Counted from the first letter of the stretch, positions 1 through 13,947 are shown. The stretch: DNA of 64,000 nt from Timema cristinae (GCA_039000515.1 JBCFYV010000207.1:1-64000); one strand, 5' to 3'. Notes: generated by a model from the letters alone, not told the origin. Numbers and translations are program-made.

Positions 1-760
1 AAAACATAATGGGATAGATTGGTGTTTGAACTTCCAAAACCTCCAGTATTAGTACAACCCTAAAACTACCCTCCTTTTAAAAACTTTGTTTAATGTGAAG
101 TTGGCCTTCCTTAGGTTCTATTTCAAACCAAGCCCAGGTTACAGACAATATTTATAATAGTCTACATCAATGCTTTTCAAACGTATTCAAAACCGTTGAT
201 ACAATTCTTGAAAATACGAACTCTCGTGACCCGCCTGGATTTAATGAATTTGAAATGGTGGTGGAGGCTAGTAAGGAAGGCGTTAAAAAAATATTATAGT
301 GGAATATAATTTTATAAAAAACCTCTCTATTTCTCAAATTAGAGCTTGCGCGAAGGTACGCTTGTTTCTCGTTTTTAATAACGGTGGCAATCATATTTTA
401 TACGTTGATGCGAGTCATGTTCAGGCTCAAAAAGTTCAACACTTTCCGTATCTTTAGGGATTATGTTCTCATTCCTACCATTGCTGAGATTCCAGAGCCA
501 CAGATGTACAAGGTAGTGGTGAAACAATGGAACGATTAGAAATTTGAGAATTAATATTTTAATTGAAAAGTCATTAGCTAAATAAAAGCAAACTACATAT
601 TACACTTTTTCACTTTTTGAAGATAATGTCACTCAGGTGAGCTTCACCGGGTCTCAGGCAAATATCAGCACGTTGTCCATCACTTTCCTCAGCATATATC
701 ATCTATTTGTTTCTGACCCATCATATATAACGATGTGGAAAGGAATAACATCTTCAAAGC
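1..760. other. AT-rich non-coding flank, no gene seen
   Basis: No reading frame of recognisable family, no tRNA-like promoter and no terminal repeat was seen. It is the left flank of the TTAA-bounded element that begins at 761. Confidence 0.4.
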
Positions 761-1799
761 TTAAGGCTGTGCAAAAGTGATAATATTATATTTTATTTTC
801 TTATTTTTATGGTTGTGAGCCTTTTTAATAGAATAAAAACATTAAAATAAGTAATAATAGAGCAACATTGTTATGTATTTTTTTGTTTAAATAATTATGA
901 TGTTTAATTTAACTTAAAATTACTAGTTCTTCTCCAAGTATTAAGTAATACAAGCAAAAGCCTTACTTTTTTTTTTATGGATGTAAGGATAGTATACAGT
1001 AGCCCCATGGCTTCTTTGGTGCTGACTGACAACTGACGGCTTACCAGACCAAATTATGTCTTCCTACGCCAAACCAAATGATCTGCAAAAATATGTGTTT
1101 AGCAGCTGTCACTTCTGACAGTCAAAATTTAGGTATATACCTATGGTAAACATATTTTAGGCACGGTCTGTACCATATTTTCCCACATATTATTTTTTAT
1201 TTAATAAATAATGATATTGAATCGGGGCAGACTTTCTCATTCTTTTACAAACAAATTTCCTAATAGAAAAATACTTTGTATTTTGAAATTAAATTTAACT
1301 TTCCTTATTTAGCAATAATTACTGGTTCATTTGACATTTTTCATACAATCGTTATTATCATATTTTCAAAACTGAAGAGGAAATTGCCTGAAATTACTTG
1401 ATTTTCACAGTAATAAATACAGCCAAACCGGGCCGTACCGTTGAGAACCAAACACAGGTAGTGAGTGACCACTTGTGTTTGATTGACAGCGGTGTGAGGG
1501 CGGGGAGTATGAAGATCATTAGCAAACTGTTCAAAACCATCTGAGAAAAGTATTGAGGTACAAAAACATATGAAGAGTAATATACTGATATTTTGAACTG
1601 TTCTTACCTGTTAGTTATTTAATGTGTAAAAGCTGTACAGTATTCTTTGACCAGGCTTAGTTTTATATTTTAGTTTGATCGTAGGCTAGGTACCATTTAA
1701 CTGGCATAGATATAATTAAATAAAGGCCGTAGCCAGCCAATAATTTCAGGAGGGGAGGGGGCATCCCCCAATTGATGGAGGCTAGGACAAATTAAAAGT

Positions 1800-2185
1800 A
1801 TTAATCACCTCTAGAAGCTATCTGAAGTATATTTATGGCAACATAACTGCATAACTACCGAAGGCTAGAAAAAAATTCTAAATATTAAACACCTCTAGAA
1901 GCTTTCTGAAGTATTTTTTTATGGCAACATAACACCATAACTGCAATAGGCTAGAAAAAATGCGAAATATTAAACACCTCTAGAAACTCTCTAAAGTATT
2001 TTTTAATGGCAACATAACACCATAGCTGCCGAAAGCTAGAAAAAATTCTAAATATTTAATTCCTCTAGAAGTTTCTCTGAAGTATTTTTTTATGCCAACA
2101 CAGCACCATAGCTGCCGAAGACTAGAAAAAATTCTAAATATTAAAGACCTCCAGATTCTCTTTGAAGTGCTTTTTATGGTAACAC
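1800..2185. repeat. 85-bp tandem repeat, about 4.5 units
   Basis: CCTCTAGAA recurs at about 1807, 1892, 1977 and 2062, then as CCTCCAG at 2148, a step of 84-86 bp. Each unit carries a TATGGCAACATAAC-like block and a GGCTAGAAAAAATTC-like block. Copy B holds only about 2.5 units (48385-48560), so the array length differs between the two transposon copies. Confidence 0.85.
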
Positions 2186-2320
2186 AGCGCCCTAATTTGT
2201 ACTTGTACCTTAATTTTGGTATTATTTAAACCATAAATAAAGCCATATATATGTCCATAAAATTTCCCGACTATGGCCTTGATATTAATTAACTTTTATG
2301 TGAATTTTACTGTGTACAAA

Positions 2321-2451
2321 ATGTCTAAGCCTCGTTCATTTCCAAGTAAACTATGCAAAAGAAAAAAACGATCCAGAAATTTAAAGACGAGATGGAGAAT
2401 CAAGAAAGAAGAATCATAATTCATCGGAAACAAATTTGAATCAACTAAAAG
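2321..2451 (+). pseudogene. First exon of Kolobok-like transposase (copy A)
   Basis: An ATG opens a very basic N-terminus (begins MSKPRSFPSK, then runs of K and R) of about 32 residues before an in-frame stop. The stretch then reaches a consensus-like donor, AAAAG|GTAACT. The matching exon in copy B (48715-48842) has the same start, the same type of stop and the same donor. A basic, lysine-rich start is also seen in the transposase piece at 23665. The role is inferred from position and from the family-like piece downstream at about 4100. The in-frame stop in both copies implies that it was lost before the copies diverged, or that splicing differs. Confidence 0.5.
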
Positions 2452-3644
2452 GTAACTGTAGTTTGAAAATATTGCAACTAATATTTGTATTTTGTGTTTG
2501 TTAAAGTATATTTAGGCGTATTTTATTTGTTTATTTTCTAAAAAAATTCTACAAGTATGCCAAAAATGTTTCAAATATATTTATGTTGATAAATAAATGG
2601 TAAAAAAATAATGTACAGTTGTAACACTATTGAATTAAATCGAGCCGCGTTGGGCGTCGATTGAAACACTACAAATTAATTCCCAGATATAATAATGCTG
2701 TGATGATGTTTAGGTTGTCTATAGCTCCGTGGTCGAGCGCCTATCATCACTGTACGGAAAATATACCGTTTGACCAGCTGTCTATAGCTCCGTGGTCGAG
2801 CACTAATTAAATCGGTATATTAATAAAATCAAAGAAAGAGAACTTTTGATGGCTGTTTATTCACACATGGTTTATTTAAATGACATCTGCTAATTACTTA
2901 TACATACTCAAATTAAATACTATATATCAATGCACACTTGTGATATTAATGTTAGTTATTTTATACTGCGTGGATTGTGCGTGTAGCTTGTCTGGAGACT
3001 GTGGGCCGGTGGATCCCTGCTTTTGTGTCGCTGTTTGGGGAACCGCTGTTTGGGATGCCTGGCTGATAAGCACAAAACAGTTTATATATGACATACCCCT
3101 TGCCATTTGCTCCCCTCATCAACAAAGTAAAAACTAATTAATAGAAAGAGTCCTGTTGACAGGTGTTGTGAAGGCTAGCTTCTTATTGGTATAGAGCAGT
3201 GGCGTCTTTGCCAAATAGTGCGTAGTTGTTCCTTTAACAGGAAGAATGGTATAAAAAATATATTTTACTGGTAAAATCCTTTTCACATTATTTCTGAGAA
3301 GCGCGTGTTTCTTCATGGATGAATAATAAAAAGATACTCTACATATGTTACTCTAAAGAAAAATTACCTTCATCCATGACTTTTTATATATTTTAGATTG
3401 ATCCAAACCAATATCATTTCACAGTCTTGTATATGAAATGTGACCGCGTTAAATTGGTTCCAAACGGAAATGATTGCTAGTTTTTGTAATCGAGTATGTT
3501 GTCTACCTAAAGTTTAAAATAGTCCTTAGATATACACAAAATATAAGGTGTTGATTGTATTATTATATAATTTATAAGTTATGGGTTAGTAATTATAAAC
3601 ACTAATTAGTATGCATGCTGAATAAATTACACGTTTTCCTGTTG

Positions 3645-3840
3645 TTAGTGAGTGGGAGGTCAAGGTTTGAATTCCTGCTTGGTCTAATCTACTAAAGCTT
3701 CTTTTAAATAACAGTTTCCCACTCTTCCTTCACACAAACGCGGTACATTTCCTCTCTATTCTACTTTATTCACTCTTGCCCTATTATAATAACTTATTGC
3801 GAATAGCTTAGATGGATGGTAAGACGTTCTGTAAGAAATA
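3645..3840 (+). repeat. SINE family B fragment inside copy A
   Basis: It holds a B-box-like GGTTTGAATTCC, then the family-B body (CACTCTTCCTTCACACAAA, TACATTTCCTCT) and a decayed tail with GGTAAGACG. The same fragment lies at about 49245-49430 in copy B, so this SINE was inside the element before the copies separated. Confidence 0.6.
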
Positions 3841-3880
3841 AATAACTATGTAAAATATATATATGTAATGATTTTTAAGA

Positions 3881-4454
3881 CCTGCACCCAAGAAAGTGAA
3901 GAATTTACACCAACTGCAGGATTCTCCAGTTCCAAAGATATGAAGGCAGACGCATGCATTTTTTTTTATGAAGATGAAGAATTGGAGGATTTACAACCGA
4001 ATGTGGAACATCCTTCACTCGTTAGTGAAAATACTCTTTAAAAATATGAATATAGTAATGAGAATACCTTAACATCACTTTTCATAGAAAATATTGAAAA
4101 GGTACAAGATTCTCTCAATACAGGTCACCGAATTATTGATTTAATGCATTTTTCTAAACGGATCACTAAATTAGGTGAACACTCAAAATCGTGTACGTTA
4201 GGTCACTATAAACTAGAAAAGGAAATAAGAAATGGGTTTGAATTTTTTCTGGTTTATTTTTGTGACAATTGTGATGGTAAGCAATGCATTACCTCAAAAC
4301 AACCCGGACACGTACATAATTCAATGACGCTGTTGATTGGGGCAGTATTTCAATTGGAACAGGCCACTCACATTTTAAATTAATTATGGAAGTGCTGGAC
4401 ATCTCCACAATGAGCTGAGAAAAATACAAAAAACAAGAGATTGGCATCGCAAAG
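3881..4454 (+). pseudogene. N-terminal piece of Kolobok-like transposase (copy A)
   Basis: The best part is at 4120-4380: TGHRIIDLMHFSKRI, then an LGEHSKSCTL-like block, then FFLVYFCDNCDGKQC. This layout (GRRIVD...F, a C-L-x-M/L block, then a CxxC) is how the N-terminal part of the Mutator-like transposase domain of insect elements begins, as I know the family. The same GxAGRIIVEL start is visible at 23890 in the element at 23037. Stops and shifts interrupt the frame before 4120. The exon seems to end at a donor, AAAG|GTAAGA, near 4454. No catalytic core follows. The 5' edge is a guess based on an AG near 3880. Confidence 0.5.
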
Positions 4455-7336
4455 GTAAGACATCATTTGCTATGTTAGTAATGACTAATGATAGTTATTG
4501 ATTATTAACTTAGCCCTACATAGTACCTAACCGTTTGGGCTATACTCACATGAACTAATTACATTAGTGTAGTAAGGTTGAGTAAACATAATTTAGAGGA
4601 AATATACCCGCATTTGCGTTGAAGAAAAGTGAGAAACCAATTAGTGAATACCACTTTGAGTACACCCAACCAGGATTAAAACCACAATATATCAATTATC
4701 GTCAGTCAAGTCTATGGGAAGCGTGACATCTTAGACCATTCTACCATGAAAGTGGTATGGAATTTTAATAATAAAGAATAGAGGTTTTTGCGTTCAAAAT
4801 TTTAGGTTTTCATTATTATTAGTTCTTTATTCAAATTAATTTTGCAGCTAGAGTGTTGGTATTCATTCCTCTTTTTTAAAAGTAGTACAAATATAGGCTA
4901 ACAAAGAGAATAAAGTAAAAACATTCACTAGCTTTTTTAAATCTAAAACTATGCATGCTAGTATTGAAACTGTACATGTAGGCCTACATGTTGAAGAAGG
5001 TACATGTCAGATATAAATTATGTTTTACATTGGCGTGTCTACAAGGGTAGCCAGATACACCTTGGCACACCCTAATGTGGCTCCAAATATGGTTTTCAAT
5101 GAGCCAAGTGCACAAACACACGCCATTGTAAAAAGTAATTATTTGGGGGGAGAAAAACGCATTGAACTCTAAATACAATTGAAAATATTTATGAAGCTAA
5201 CCTCTAGATTCTAGTAGCATCTAATTAAAATAAATTCATGTAAGAATAACTTCAAATAAATTAGAGAGGCATCCATTTTTTTTATCTGGGGGTGGGCAGC
5301 TCCAAATAGCTTTTAGATACATCTGATTTAAAAAAAATCAGACGATGATATGGGAGGGAACTTGTTAAAATCCCAGTGTCCCCCCTGATGAAAATGTCTG
5401 GGCACGCCACTAGTTTAACGAAAGGGTAAATTTGATGGACCAAGCTAGAATGGAACAAGCATGACGTAGTAGGTTTCTAGATTAGTAATGAATTAAAAAG
5501 AAAACACACACTATAAATGTGTTTCAAAGAGTAAAATATATAGTACCTCAGTTCAAGTGTTTGTATCCAAGGTTACGAAGCATAGTATAAACTTTGTCAT
5601 ATTAAAATGTTTAGTTTATAAACTAGGAAGTATCGAGTCTACTTCCTCACTAAGCAAGTGTTGGTGTTAGAGAGTGGTGATACAATGTTACCTACACATG
5701 AATTGACAGAAAGCCCTAAGTAAGCAGTTTTATTGTTGAAGAGTAGTGTCCAAACACATACCAGGGTAACCACCCTTTTACTTAAACTATACGATAATAA
5801 TATTAAATTATGTATCTACTCAAGATTCCAAAGCATTACAACAAAATGTTTGAAGTGTGTGGGCTGAACATTTATAATTAAGACTTATAAAGATTGGTTA
5901 AAGTATCAAATATGGAGATTGGAAAACGTGCCGAAGATTTCGCGTGAAAACCACCGACAATTAATACCTTACTTGCCGATAACGCGAATATTATATTGCC
6001 GGAACTAATCACGGTACTACAATGTTGTATTATATTTTGTTATTGTATATAAAAAAAATTACACATGCCACGTTGAGTGGTAGGAAATAATGGTTTGTTA
6101 AAATTATTGATAACATTTGTTTACCGATATTAGATAATAACTCTCACAAGAAACATTTGTAAAATTTACGTAGGCCTAAGATTTTATTTTGGAAACTTCT
6201 AGAGAATATGTACACATGATATAACTTTACAATATCCTCTAGTGCAATATCCCTCGCAATCTTATCTTTATAAATTCGGTGCTTAAAATTGCACAAAAAC
6301 TCATTCTTTTCATAACATTCCACAAATAAGTGTCCCCGCACAACCAATTCTTTAGTTGCCACCATTTTGAATTGTCTACTTGCATTAGTAAAGTTGGAAG
6401 GTGACCAACTTTTTCAGTTGCAAGTGGACTTCTTTGTTAGTAGCTTGCTTGTCTGTTTACACGGTGCAAGCTGTGTGCGTGCAGCCAAATTAGTGTACTT
6501 GCATTAGTCAACTAATACCGTATCAACGGGCCTTTAACATCAAAAGTCATGTATTTCTTCGAGTTTCCCTGGCTGGCCAGGGGCGGATCCAAGTGGGGTT
6601 TGGTGCTATCGTCCCTTCCTGTACAGAAAATAATCATAACTATTGAAACCATTACTTTAAAGTTGTAAAGAATGACTGACTCTAACACATTCCTCACCCT
6701 ATCTCCTACACGACCTAGTCAAAACTGGGCAACGGCTCTTTCAACTTAGCTCTTATGAAAAAAAAAAAAAGGATTACAACTAAAATTTTCCAGTATTCAT
6801 ACTATTATGTTCAGTATTAAAATACATATTTTTTCTTTTATTATTAAAATATTTTAGACCTATGTACAGTATACATTTATTTCTTTTATTGTGACGGCGA
6901 CTTTTTGTTTTATCTGATCTTTGTATTAAAATTACAAATTGGTTAATCCAAATTGTGTTCTTTCTTAAAGTCCTATTATTATTATCATTATTATTATATT
7001 ATCATCTGTTAATTTATTTACTATTATGTTAAACTGGCAATATTATTATAAACATTACTATAAATTAAAATATTTACTAATAAAATTATTAAATTTATCC
7101 TTGAAGGAGCCTTGTAAAAACCAATTTACCTAGACAACTAGCCCTGGATCCACACTTGAGCTAGGCGTAGTTTTAAAAGTAGTTGTCCTTCTAAAGATAG
7201 CAATGTATTCCACCAAACCTCTCTGTAAACATTTCCTGTCATCTACTAATCCCCTCTTGCCTTTCTTTTATTTTTACTCAAAGCGAGAAGTTAAGTGAGA
7301 GTGAGAGGTAATGATACCATCTCTCTCTTTAACCGG

Positions 7337-9984
7337 TACGCTCGTGTGCATCGCACACGCCGGTTGTATATAAGTTGAAATTGTTCATGATCAGAGTGAT
7401 AACATAAATAAGAACATATGTTTACGTAATAAACAAGTATATTAGTCATCGAGGTATATTTATTATGCAAATGAGAATTTCCTTATATTGTAAAGGTAAC
7501 GACCAAGCGATACTTTATAGCCATGCACATAATTCAAGATCATTATCAAAATCATGTCAGTACGAGACACTGAGCTAGCCAGGGACAAATATCAAAATTA
7601 TATGGTCGTCGTCAGAGGAGATGAAAATTTGCCATTCAACTGGGGCCGTTAGTGGATTTAGCTTCCAACTTTGGGAGATTCATTCGTTCGTCGGTGGCGT
7701 GGACGCTATAATTTGGAGCCCAATTTGGGGCTTTCATCATATAAGTCGTCTTGAGATATTATTATAGAATTTTTTTTGTGTTAGAATTTTCTGATATTTA
7801 ATATTTGCGTGTAACACTATTTCTTATCTGTCGTATTTACAAAAATATTTTAAAATAGGCCTACTTATTTTTAAAACTTGTTTAGGCCCTTTTTTTCCTT
7901 CAAATTTTCAACCACGCGTTACATGCAAACTAAAGTATGCACAAAGACTTACTTGCATGAAAAAAATATTGCATGGTTTGGTTTTAACGTCAAATAAAAA
8001 ATGTTAAATCACTGTGCTAATCGTTAAATGTGTCGAGCTGTGTTGACTTGCATCAAGACACAGAATTTATTGAGAAACCTAATCCATACAAACATTAATT
8101 TTTAATATCGGTTTATCGAATAGAAAATTAAACATTTTCGTAATCATCTGTTTCTAGTTTGGGTCGCGAAGCATCATGAGTCCCCACACATTGCTGCGAG
8201 AATGTTAAATTGCTATAACCCTCAAGACAATTCTGCTATCTATTTTCGAAAAACATTTTAATTCTTACTGTTCTTTACTTCTTCGCATGTACCGTGGCTA
8301 CAAACTATCTGCGCCACCAACCTACGCCACTTAAAAAAAGGTGTATACACATTTACCCCGTTTTTACCTGGAAAACAGCACCCTGTATGGATCTTCCACG
8401 CACATCTACACAGAAAACTGTTCATCGTTCAAGTTGACGAGAAAACTTGAAAGAAGACTCGAAACTCCATGTGATCTCGTTTGCTTATTATCCCTAAGTT
8501 GAGGACGCTGCGCAGGCTCTAAAACTTGGGGAAACAAGCTCCAAGTGCTATCACGTGTGTCTCCCTACCCCCTCAAAGTCATTATTTCGACGTTGTGCGC
8601 AGGCGTAGATGCGAGGGCCTTTTCTGATTAGCTAATGATGACTTCATTTGTTATGGAATACTTCCCTACCATTTTCCCCCCACTGTTCTAAGTGAAATAT
8701 AAGCTAGTACCCAGCACTGAACGCTGACTCTTTGATGCATTAAGGAATTAGGAACTTACAACATGTCAGTGTGCATTATTTTGGAAACGTTTTTTATACC
8801 TTTATTTATTTAAAAACTGGGTAGCTACTTAACTCTTGTTAAATTATGTAGGGATCAAATTTGATAATGCTTCAGCATTTCAGTGGTAGTATTTGCAGGT
8901 CAAATTATGTAATTTAATCTTCGTGCGTTATCTTGCACTATATTTTGTTTGGCTATATTCTTAAAGTTGTAGTGAGTCTAGATAAAACTAATATTGTTTC
9001 GTGCCATATTTTCAAGTTCTACGCGAGTGAGAAATTCGCTAAATGTTTTTAATATAATCAAATTTAATTATGAACTAAGTTAATAATTTAGAAAGATATT
9101 TAGCTTATTGGTGTGTAGGCTACCCCCACCTCATAGGTTGTTAGATGAGCATAATGACTTTACTTGTGAATATTGTAGCCAGGATCATGGCTATGAGCAA
9201 AAATATACTAGTTGATATGTACAAGTTATGAGATATGCATAGACTTTCTACAAAATTAATTTAAGATATTTATAGGTATCTTTTGAATAGCTTTGCCATG
9301 CTGTTTAGACTATAGGGCTTATTCCAGCTTTCATTACGTTTTGATTAGTGTTCACAATAATTAACTTCTCATTACGGTTCTGTTAACATATTATGAATGT
9401 TCTTTAATCTAAGTAAATGCGTTTAGTACCCTGTAACCTTATATATATATTTTTTTTTTACTTAAGTACATTTATTCGCTTCCCTATAAATATTGCTGGA
9501 TTATTTGCCATTGCGCATTGTCCGCAATCAATAAACATAATATTGTTAATCTTTTGATCATTATCTCTGATAATAAAACGGCCGTCAGGCCAATGTCAAT
9601 TTCATGTTATTCGTTATACATTTACTTTAAGCAAACCCTAACTTTCTTAATTTGAATGTTGAACACATTAGTATACTGAAAGTTAACACAGCTAGGTTCT
9701 GGCACTTAGGTTTTGCATATTTGAGTGTGGGTCAAATAAAAAGATCCCTTGTCTTACAGCGAATTCTCTATAGAGAAGGTTTAACGCAGTTTGTGTTATT
9801 AGGTGTCATTTATTGTGTTTGACTCTTATCTGGAAGTCTAGGGCTGAATCTCTGACGGAGGGAACTAGATGTATTTTTTTATATCACAATAAACGTTCCC
9901 TCTTCTCCCCTGAAAATATTTTATTTTTAATATCCTCAACACATTCCCTGTTCAATATTATCATAGTAAAAGGTTTAGTAGTTT
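7337..9984. other. Non-coding stretch with one hairpin at its left edge
   Basis: An inverted repeat lies at 7333-7369: AACCGG to CCGGTT outside, and GTGTGC to GCACAC inside around a 3-base loop. The rest is AT-rich, with a slightly CpG-richer patch near 8450-8610, and has no recognisable coding or repeat content. Confidence 0.4.
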
Positions 9985-9991
9985 AAATTAC

Positions 9992-10245
9992 CTGCTTTGG
10001 AGACTGCGTGGTCTAACACACAACTCTTGTAGTAGGCTGGACTGCCGATGACGGGAATATAGAAATCGAATCTCGGTCAGGTGTACTGAGGGTGAATTTT
10101 CCAAAATGGTGTCCCACTCTCCCTCCACGCAAACAAGAGTACACTTCCTTAAACTTAACCTTCCTAATCCCCAAGACCATTAGTCTAGTTATTACATAAG
10201 CGTATAACCAGAACAGGTAGTAAGATGGGGCACTAAAAAAATAGC
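9992..10245 (+). repeat. SINE family B, old copy
   Basis: The A-box-like region is ACTGCGTGGTCTAACAC and the B-box-like region is AAATCGAATCTCGG. The body holds CACTCTCCCTCCACGC and the tail is GCGTATAACCAGAACAGG, GTAAGATGGGGCACTAA. This tail is the one shared by SINE families A and B. I could not define a target-site duplication. Confidence 0.75.
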
Positions 10246-10249
10246 TTAC

Positions 10250-13246
10250 CACTCCATATCACTGTCCGTAGCGTAGCAGATGAGTAAATTTAACTCTGCT
10301 CAAATCAGATGTGGTGTAACATACTTTATGCTAAACAGCACATTTTTGAAAAACATATTTTAATAATTTGATCATTTAACTTATGTTTAACATAGATTTT
10401 TTAATTTATACTTTTTTGTCATACATAAAATACACGATAATGTTTTTTGCCCTGTTAAAATTAAATGGCTATGTATGTATCATTAAAGCTGTATGCGAAT
10501 TGATATTCGAATATATACTAAATAAAATAATCACATTTTTCTCAATGTAACTCATTTTATGTCTTTGAATACAAGTGAGTGATATAAAAAAGGAGCTATG
10601 TGTAAAAGGGGCCTATCTTGAAAGAGGCTTTTTTTTAGGGAGATTGCATTTTCTGTTCTTCCATACTTTGGTTGGTATGCCTGCAAATTTTGGTATCCAT
10701 ATTTTGAATACAAAGGGAAGTGTGAAACAATTCATTAGCTGCTGTTAGCAGGATTTTGCTTCACATAAGTAATAATTCAGTTTATGTTATTATTCTTTCA
10801 TTTTGGATTACATATTTAAAACATTGTAAAATGTCTGACAGTGTATTTAAAGAAGTAGATTCAAAGAGGGAGGAAAAAAAAGAGTCAGTAGAAGATTGAA
10901 AGAGAAGGAAATAATTAATTCGGGGCAAACCTATACAACAGCTTGTTCCATAATACAAATTCCAGTTAAATAATTTAGCTTTGTTGGAACATTACTACAG
11001 TATATGCAGTAAACAGTTGCGTAAAATTGAAAAAAGTGGCTACCCTTAATGATTATGTAATGATTTTTTAAAAATGTCAAGCCAGCCTCATCTCCATTCA
11101 TTACAAAAAATTGTGCAAATATTATATAAGAATGGACTGAAGGACTAAAAATATTGTTGGATCTCAAAAACCTAAAGCAAGAGAGAAAGTTTTAAAAATA
11201 CAATCAATCATACCAATCAATGTCTCGGTTACCCTGTGACGGGTGGGATTCTTGTTTTCAGGGCATTATACAGGTATATCCATATCTTCCATTTAGTTTT
11301 TTAACAGAACTAACAATAATATAGGCTCGTCACTTCATCCAGTTGCACCTTCAACCTAATTCCAGCTAAGAAAATTGGATGTGACAAACCTTTTTATGTT
11401 TATGAAACCTGAAAAATTCTAGTGGTTTGAAGAAATATTTAAGGCTGTTCCTACCCATAAATGCATGGTTCTAAACAAAAAAATTTAAAAAAATAATTTA
11501 ATAATTCAACATTGTTGATTTTTGTTTATTTTAGTAACATATCTGGGCATCTTTCATAATTCTTATGGGATTTTCAAATCATGCTAAAAACAATTATGGA
11601 AAATTTTCATTAAAATGTTTCCATTTCAATGCATTTTAAATGGAAAACAAAAATTATAAATCAATTTATTTATTTTCATTGTACAATTAAGCTAGAGTTT
11701 TTGTTTATAACATATTATTTAATGAATAATTTCTTTTTCTCTTTAGACATATTTTTTAATTTGGGTTAGCTTCAATAATCACGACGATATTGAGCTCTAA
11801 CGTCTCCCAAGTCGACACTTTAGTCAAAATACATGGTTTTAAATACCACTTTTCCTTCTTCAACTAGTTGTCTTAGCTGATAATAGGTGCCGTTAGTATG
11901 ATCATTACCCATTTACAAGCTAGTATCGTTTTGCAGGCGTTGGCTAACCTGCTGTATCGGAATGCAGGCGGCAGTAGAGGGTTAAACTAATCTCTGTGAC
12001 CTTCTTGAGACAAAGAAACATTAATACCATGTACGTTAGGATAAGAAGAGCCAATGTCCAATTATGAAAATTTGCGGAATTAAATATAAACATCTTAATA
12101 TATTCAGTAACTAAAGTACTCACAAAGTCTTCCTACTGTGTGAATATATATAATTGATCCCTACTTACTTCAATGAGAGTATTACTCTAGTGATACATTA
12201 TTTTCAAAGAAAAAGCCACATGCTTCTCCATACACAAAGTTTTATGACATTAGCCCTTATTTACCTGAGGCAGTAAAACATGTAAAATTCTTCTCTCTTA
12301 TCTTATATGTTTTCTTGGGTTTTCTCATTCTTGAGCACTACACGTTGTAATAATAAGTGTTAATATTCAAAGTATAGGAAAACTACTGTACATTGAATTT
12401 TTAATCCACTAATAAAATAAATAAAAATAAACATTCATGCTCATATTAAACATAATTATTTTAAATAAAATTTGGTCTAAATGTAATTTGGAGACGTTCT
12501 CAGTATAATTTTATATACTAGTTTTTATTTTACGGTCTAGGATTTGACTCTCATTGGACTTTGGAATAAGTTATTTTTCAAAAAGTTAATGAACGAAGTT
12601 TTTGGTAGTCAAGGTGTGAAAATGTTAATTTTATTTTATTAGCTTGTTAAATGTGATTACTTTTAATTTGAACCTGTTGCATTCTCACAGTTTGTGCGCT
12701 CGTTTCGGAAGAAATGTATCGAGTCTCGAACAATAAGTACCCACGGTGATTACTTTTTATATAATTAACAATATGTGACCTTTTTGCTTTCGAACAAAAT
12801 CCAATGGATTGTATAAATTTTGAGGTGGAGAAGTATTTACAAAATATTATTTTATATCCTTGTGAATAACAAGTTTTTAAAGTTTATGAAAGGGCGCACA
12901 AAGAAACTCAAAGATATAATTGATTATTTAACGGCTTGTCGTAAAGGGTAAGTTTTTTTTAATGGTATGCATATTACTGGTGCTTAGGCTATCTGTATCT
13001 ACTAATTTAAGTACAATGGATGAGTAGCGATACTATTTTATTTACTGGAGAAATAATATCAAAATTAAGATACAAATAAATATTTCTATATAACAATGTA
13101 GCGATTATTCTGATATTTAAAGTACTTTTTTTTTAAAAAAAAAGCTCTTAGCTGAAAGTAAATGTTACTAACACTCTGTAACGCACTTATTGTATGTTCA
13201 AAATCTCTTGTGCCTTGACCGAGTTCGTATCACGCTAGTACTAAGT
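10250..13246. other. Non-coding AT-rich stretch
   Basis: I see no family-like protein, tRNA promoter or tandem repeat here. Short open frames (for example 10931-11167 on minus) show no motif. Confidence 0.4.
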
Positions 13247-13259
13247 AATTTCAACCTAA

Positions 13260-13523
13260 GGTGACCTGGTGGTCTAGGGGTAAGGTGTCAGACTTCTGCG
13301 CTGGCGGCCGGGGTTCAATCCTCGGTCCCGGCAAAGATTTATCTGATTTCCAAACCCTTCCTACACCTCTACAAGACATCTTGTGAATGTGTGGAATGCC
13401 AGGTCACCACCGTGGTTCGGATTCCACGTTAAACTTTAGGTCCTTCATTTCATCTCACAATCACCCTACCATTACACATTAGCGTAAGTGCGTATAACCC
13501 GAACGGGTAGTAAGACGTGGTGC

Positions 13524-13575
<52 letters not shown>
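13260..13575 (+). repeat. SINE family A, full length with target duplication
   Basis: This is a tRNA-derived SINE. The head holds an A box (TGGTCTAGGGGTAAGG) and a B box (GGTTCAATCCT), the body holds ACCGTGGTTCGGATTCC, and the shared tail is GCGTATAACCCGAACGGG, TAGTAAGACG. It ends in a long (AAT)n run. The flanking direct repeat AATTTCAACCTAA at 13247-13259 and 13576-13588 is the target-site duplication, so both ends are fixed. It would be transcribed by RNA polymerase III from the internal boxes and copied by a partner LINE. Confidence 0.95.
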
Positions 13576-13578
<3 letters not shown>

Positions 13579-13668
13579 TTCAACCTAACAGGGAATCGAA
13601 CTAGTCAAGTTATTGAGCTGATTAATTTACGCACTCAGTGCTCAGTCATAGCACTTTAGCAATATTGA

Positions 13669-13947
13669 TGGTGACCTGGTGGTCTAGGGGTAAGGTGTCA
13701 GACTTCTGAGCTGGCGGCCGGGGTTCAAACCTCGGTCCCGGCACAGATTTATCTGATTACCAAACCCTTCCTTCACCTCTGACAAGATATCTTGTGAATG
13801 TGGGGAATGCCAGGCCTCCACCGTGGTTCGGATTCCACGTTAAACTGTAGGTCCTTCATTTCATCTCACAATCACCCTACCATTACACATTAGCGTAAGT
13901 GCGTATAACCCGAACGGGTAGTAAGACGCGGTGCTAATAATAATAAT
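13669..13947 (+). repeat. SINE family A, full length with target duplication
   Basis: It has the same head, body and tail as the copy at 13260, with a short AAT tail. The flanking repeat AGCAATATTGA at 13658-13668 and 13948-13958 marks an independent insertion about 80 bp from the previous one. Confidence 0.95.

Larger units (their letters stand above)
761..7332 (+). mobile_element. Kolobok-like non-autonomous DNA transposon, copy A
   Basis: The block is repeated, diverged, at 47461-54901. In both copies similarity starts at TTAAGGCTGTGCAA and ends at TTAA (7329-7332 here), so a TTAA target duplication is likely. The copies share an ATG exon with a GT donor (2321-2451) and a second coding piece (about 3881-4454) that resembles the N-terminal part of Mutator/Kolobok-like insect transposases. 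No DGD or CRNH core and no YqaJ segment is present. I could not find convincing terminal inverted repeats. Similarity also runs 4 bp past the TTAA (CCGG in both), so the right edge is slightly uncertain. Copy A carries about 1.1 kb (about 4245-5335) that copy B lacks. Fragments of SINE family B sit inside it at about 3645-3835 (plus) and about 4600-4740 (minus). Confidence 0.72.
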
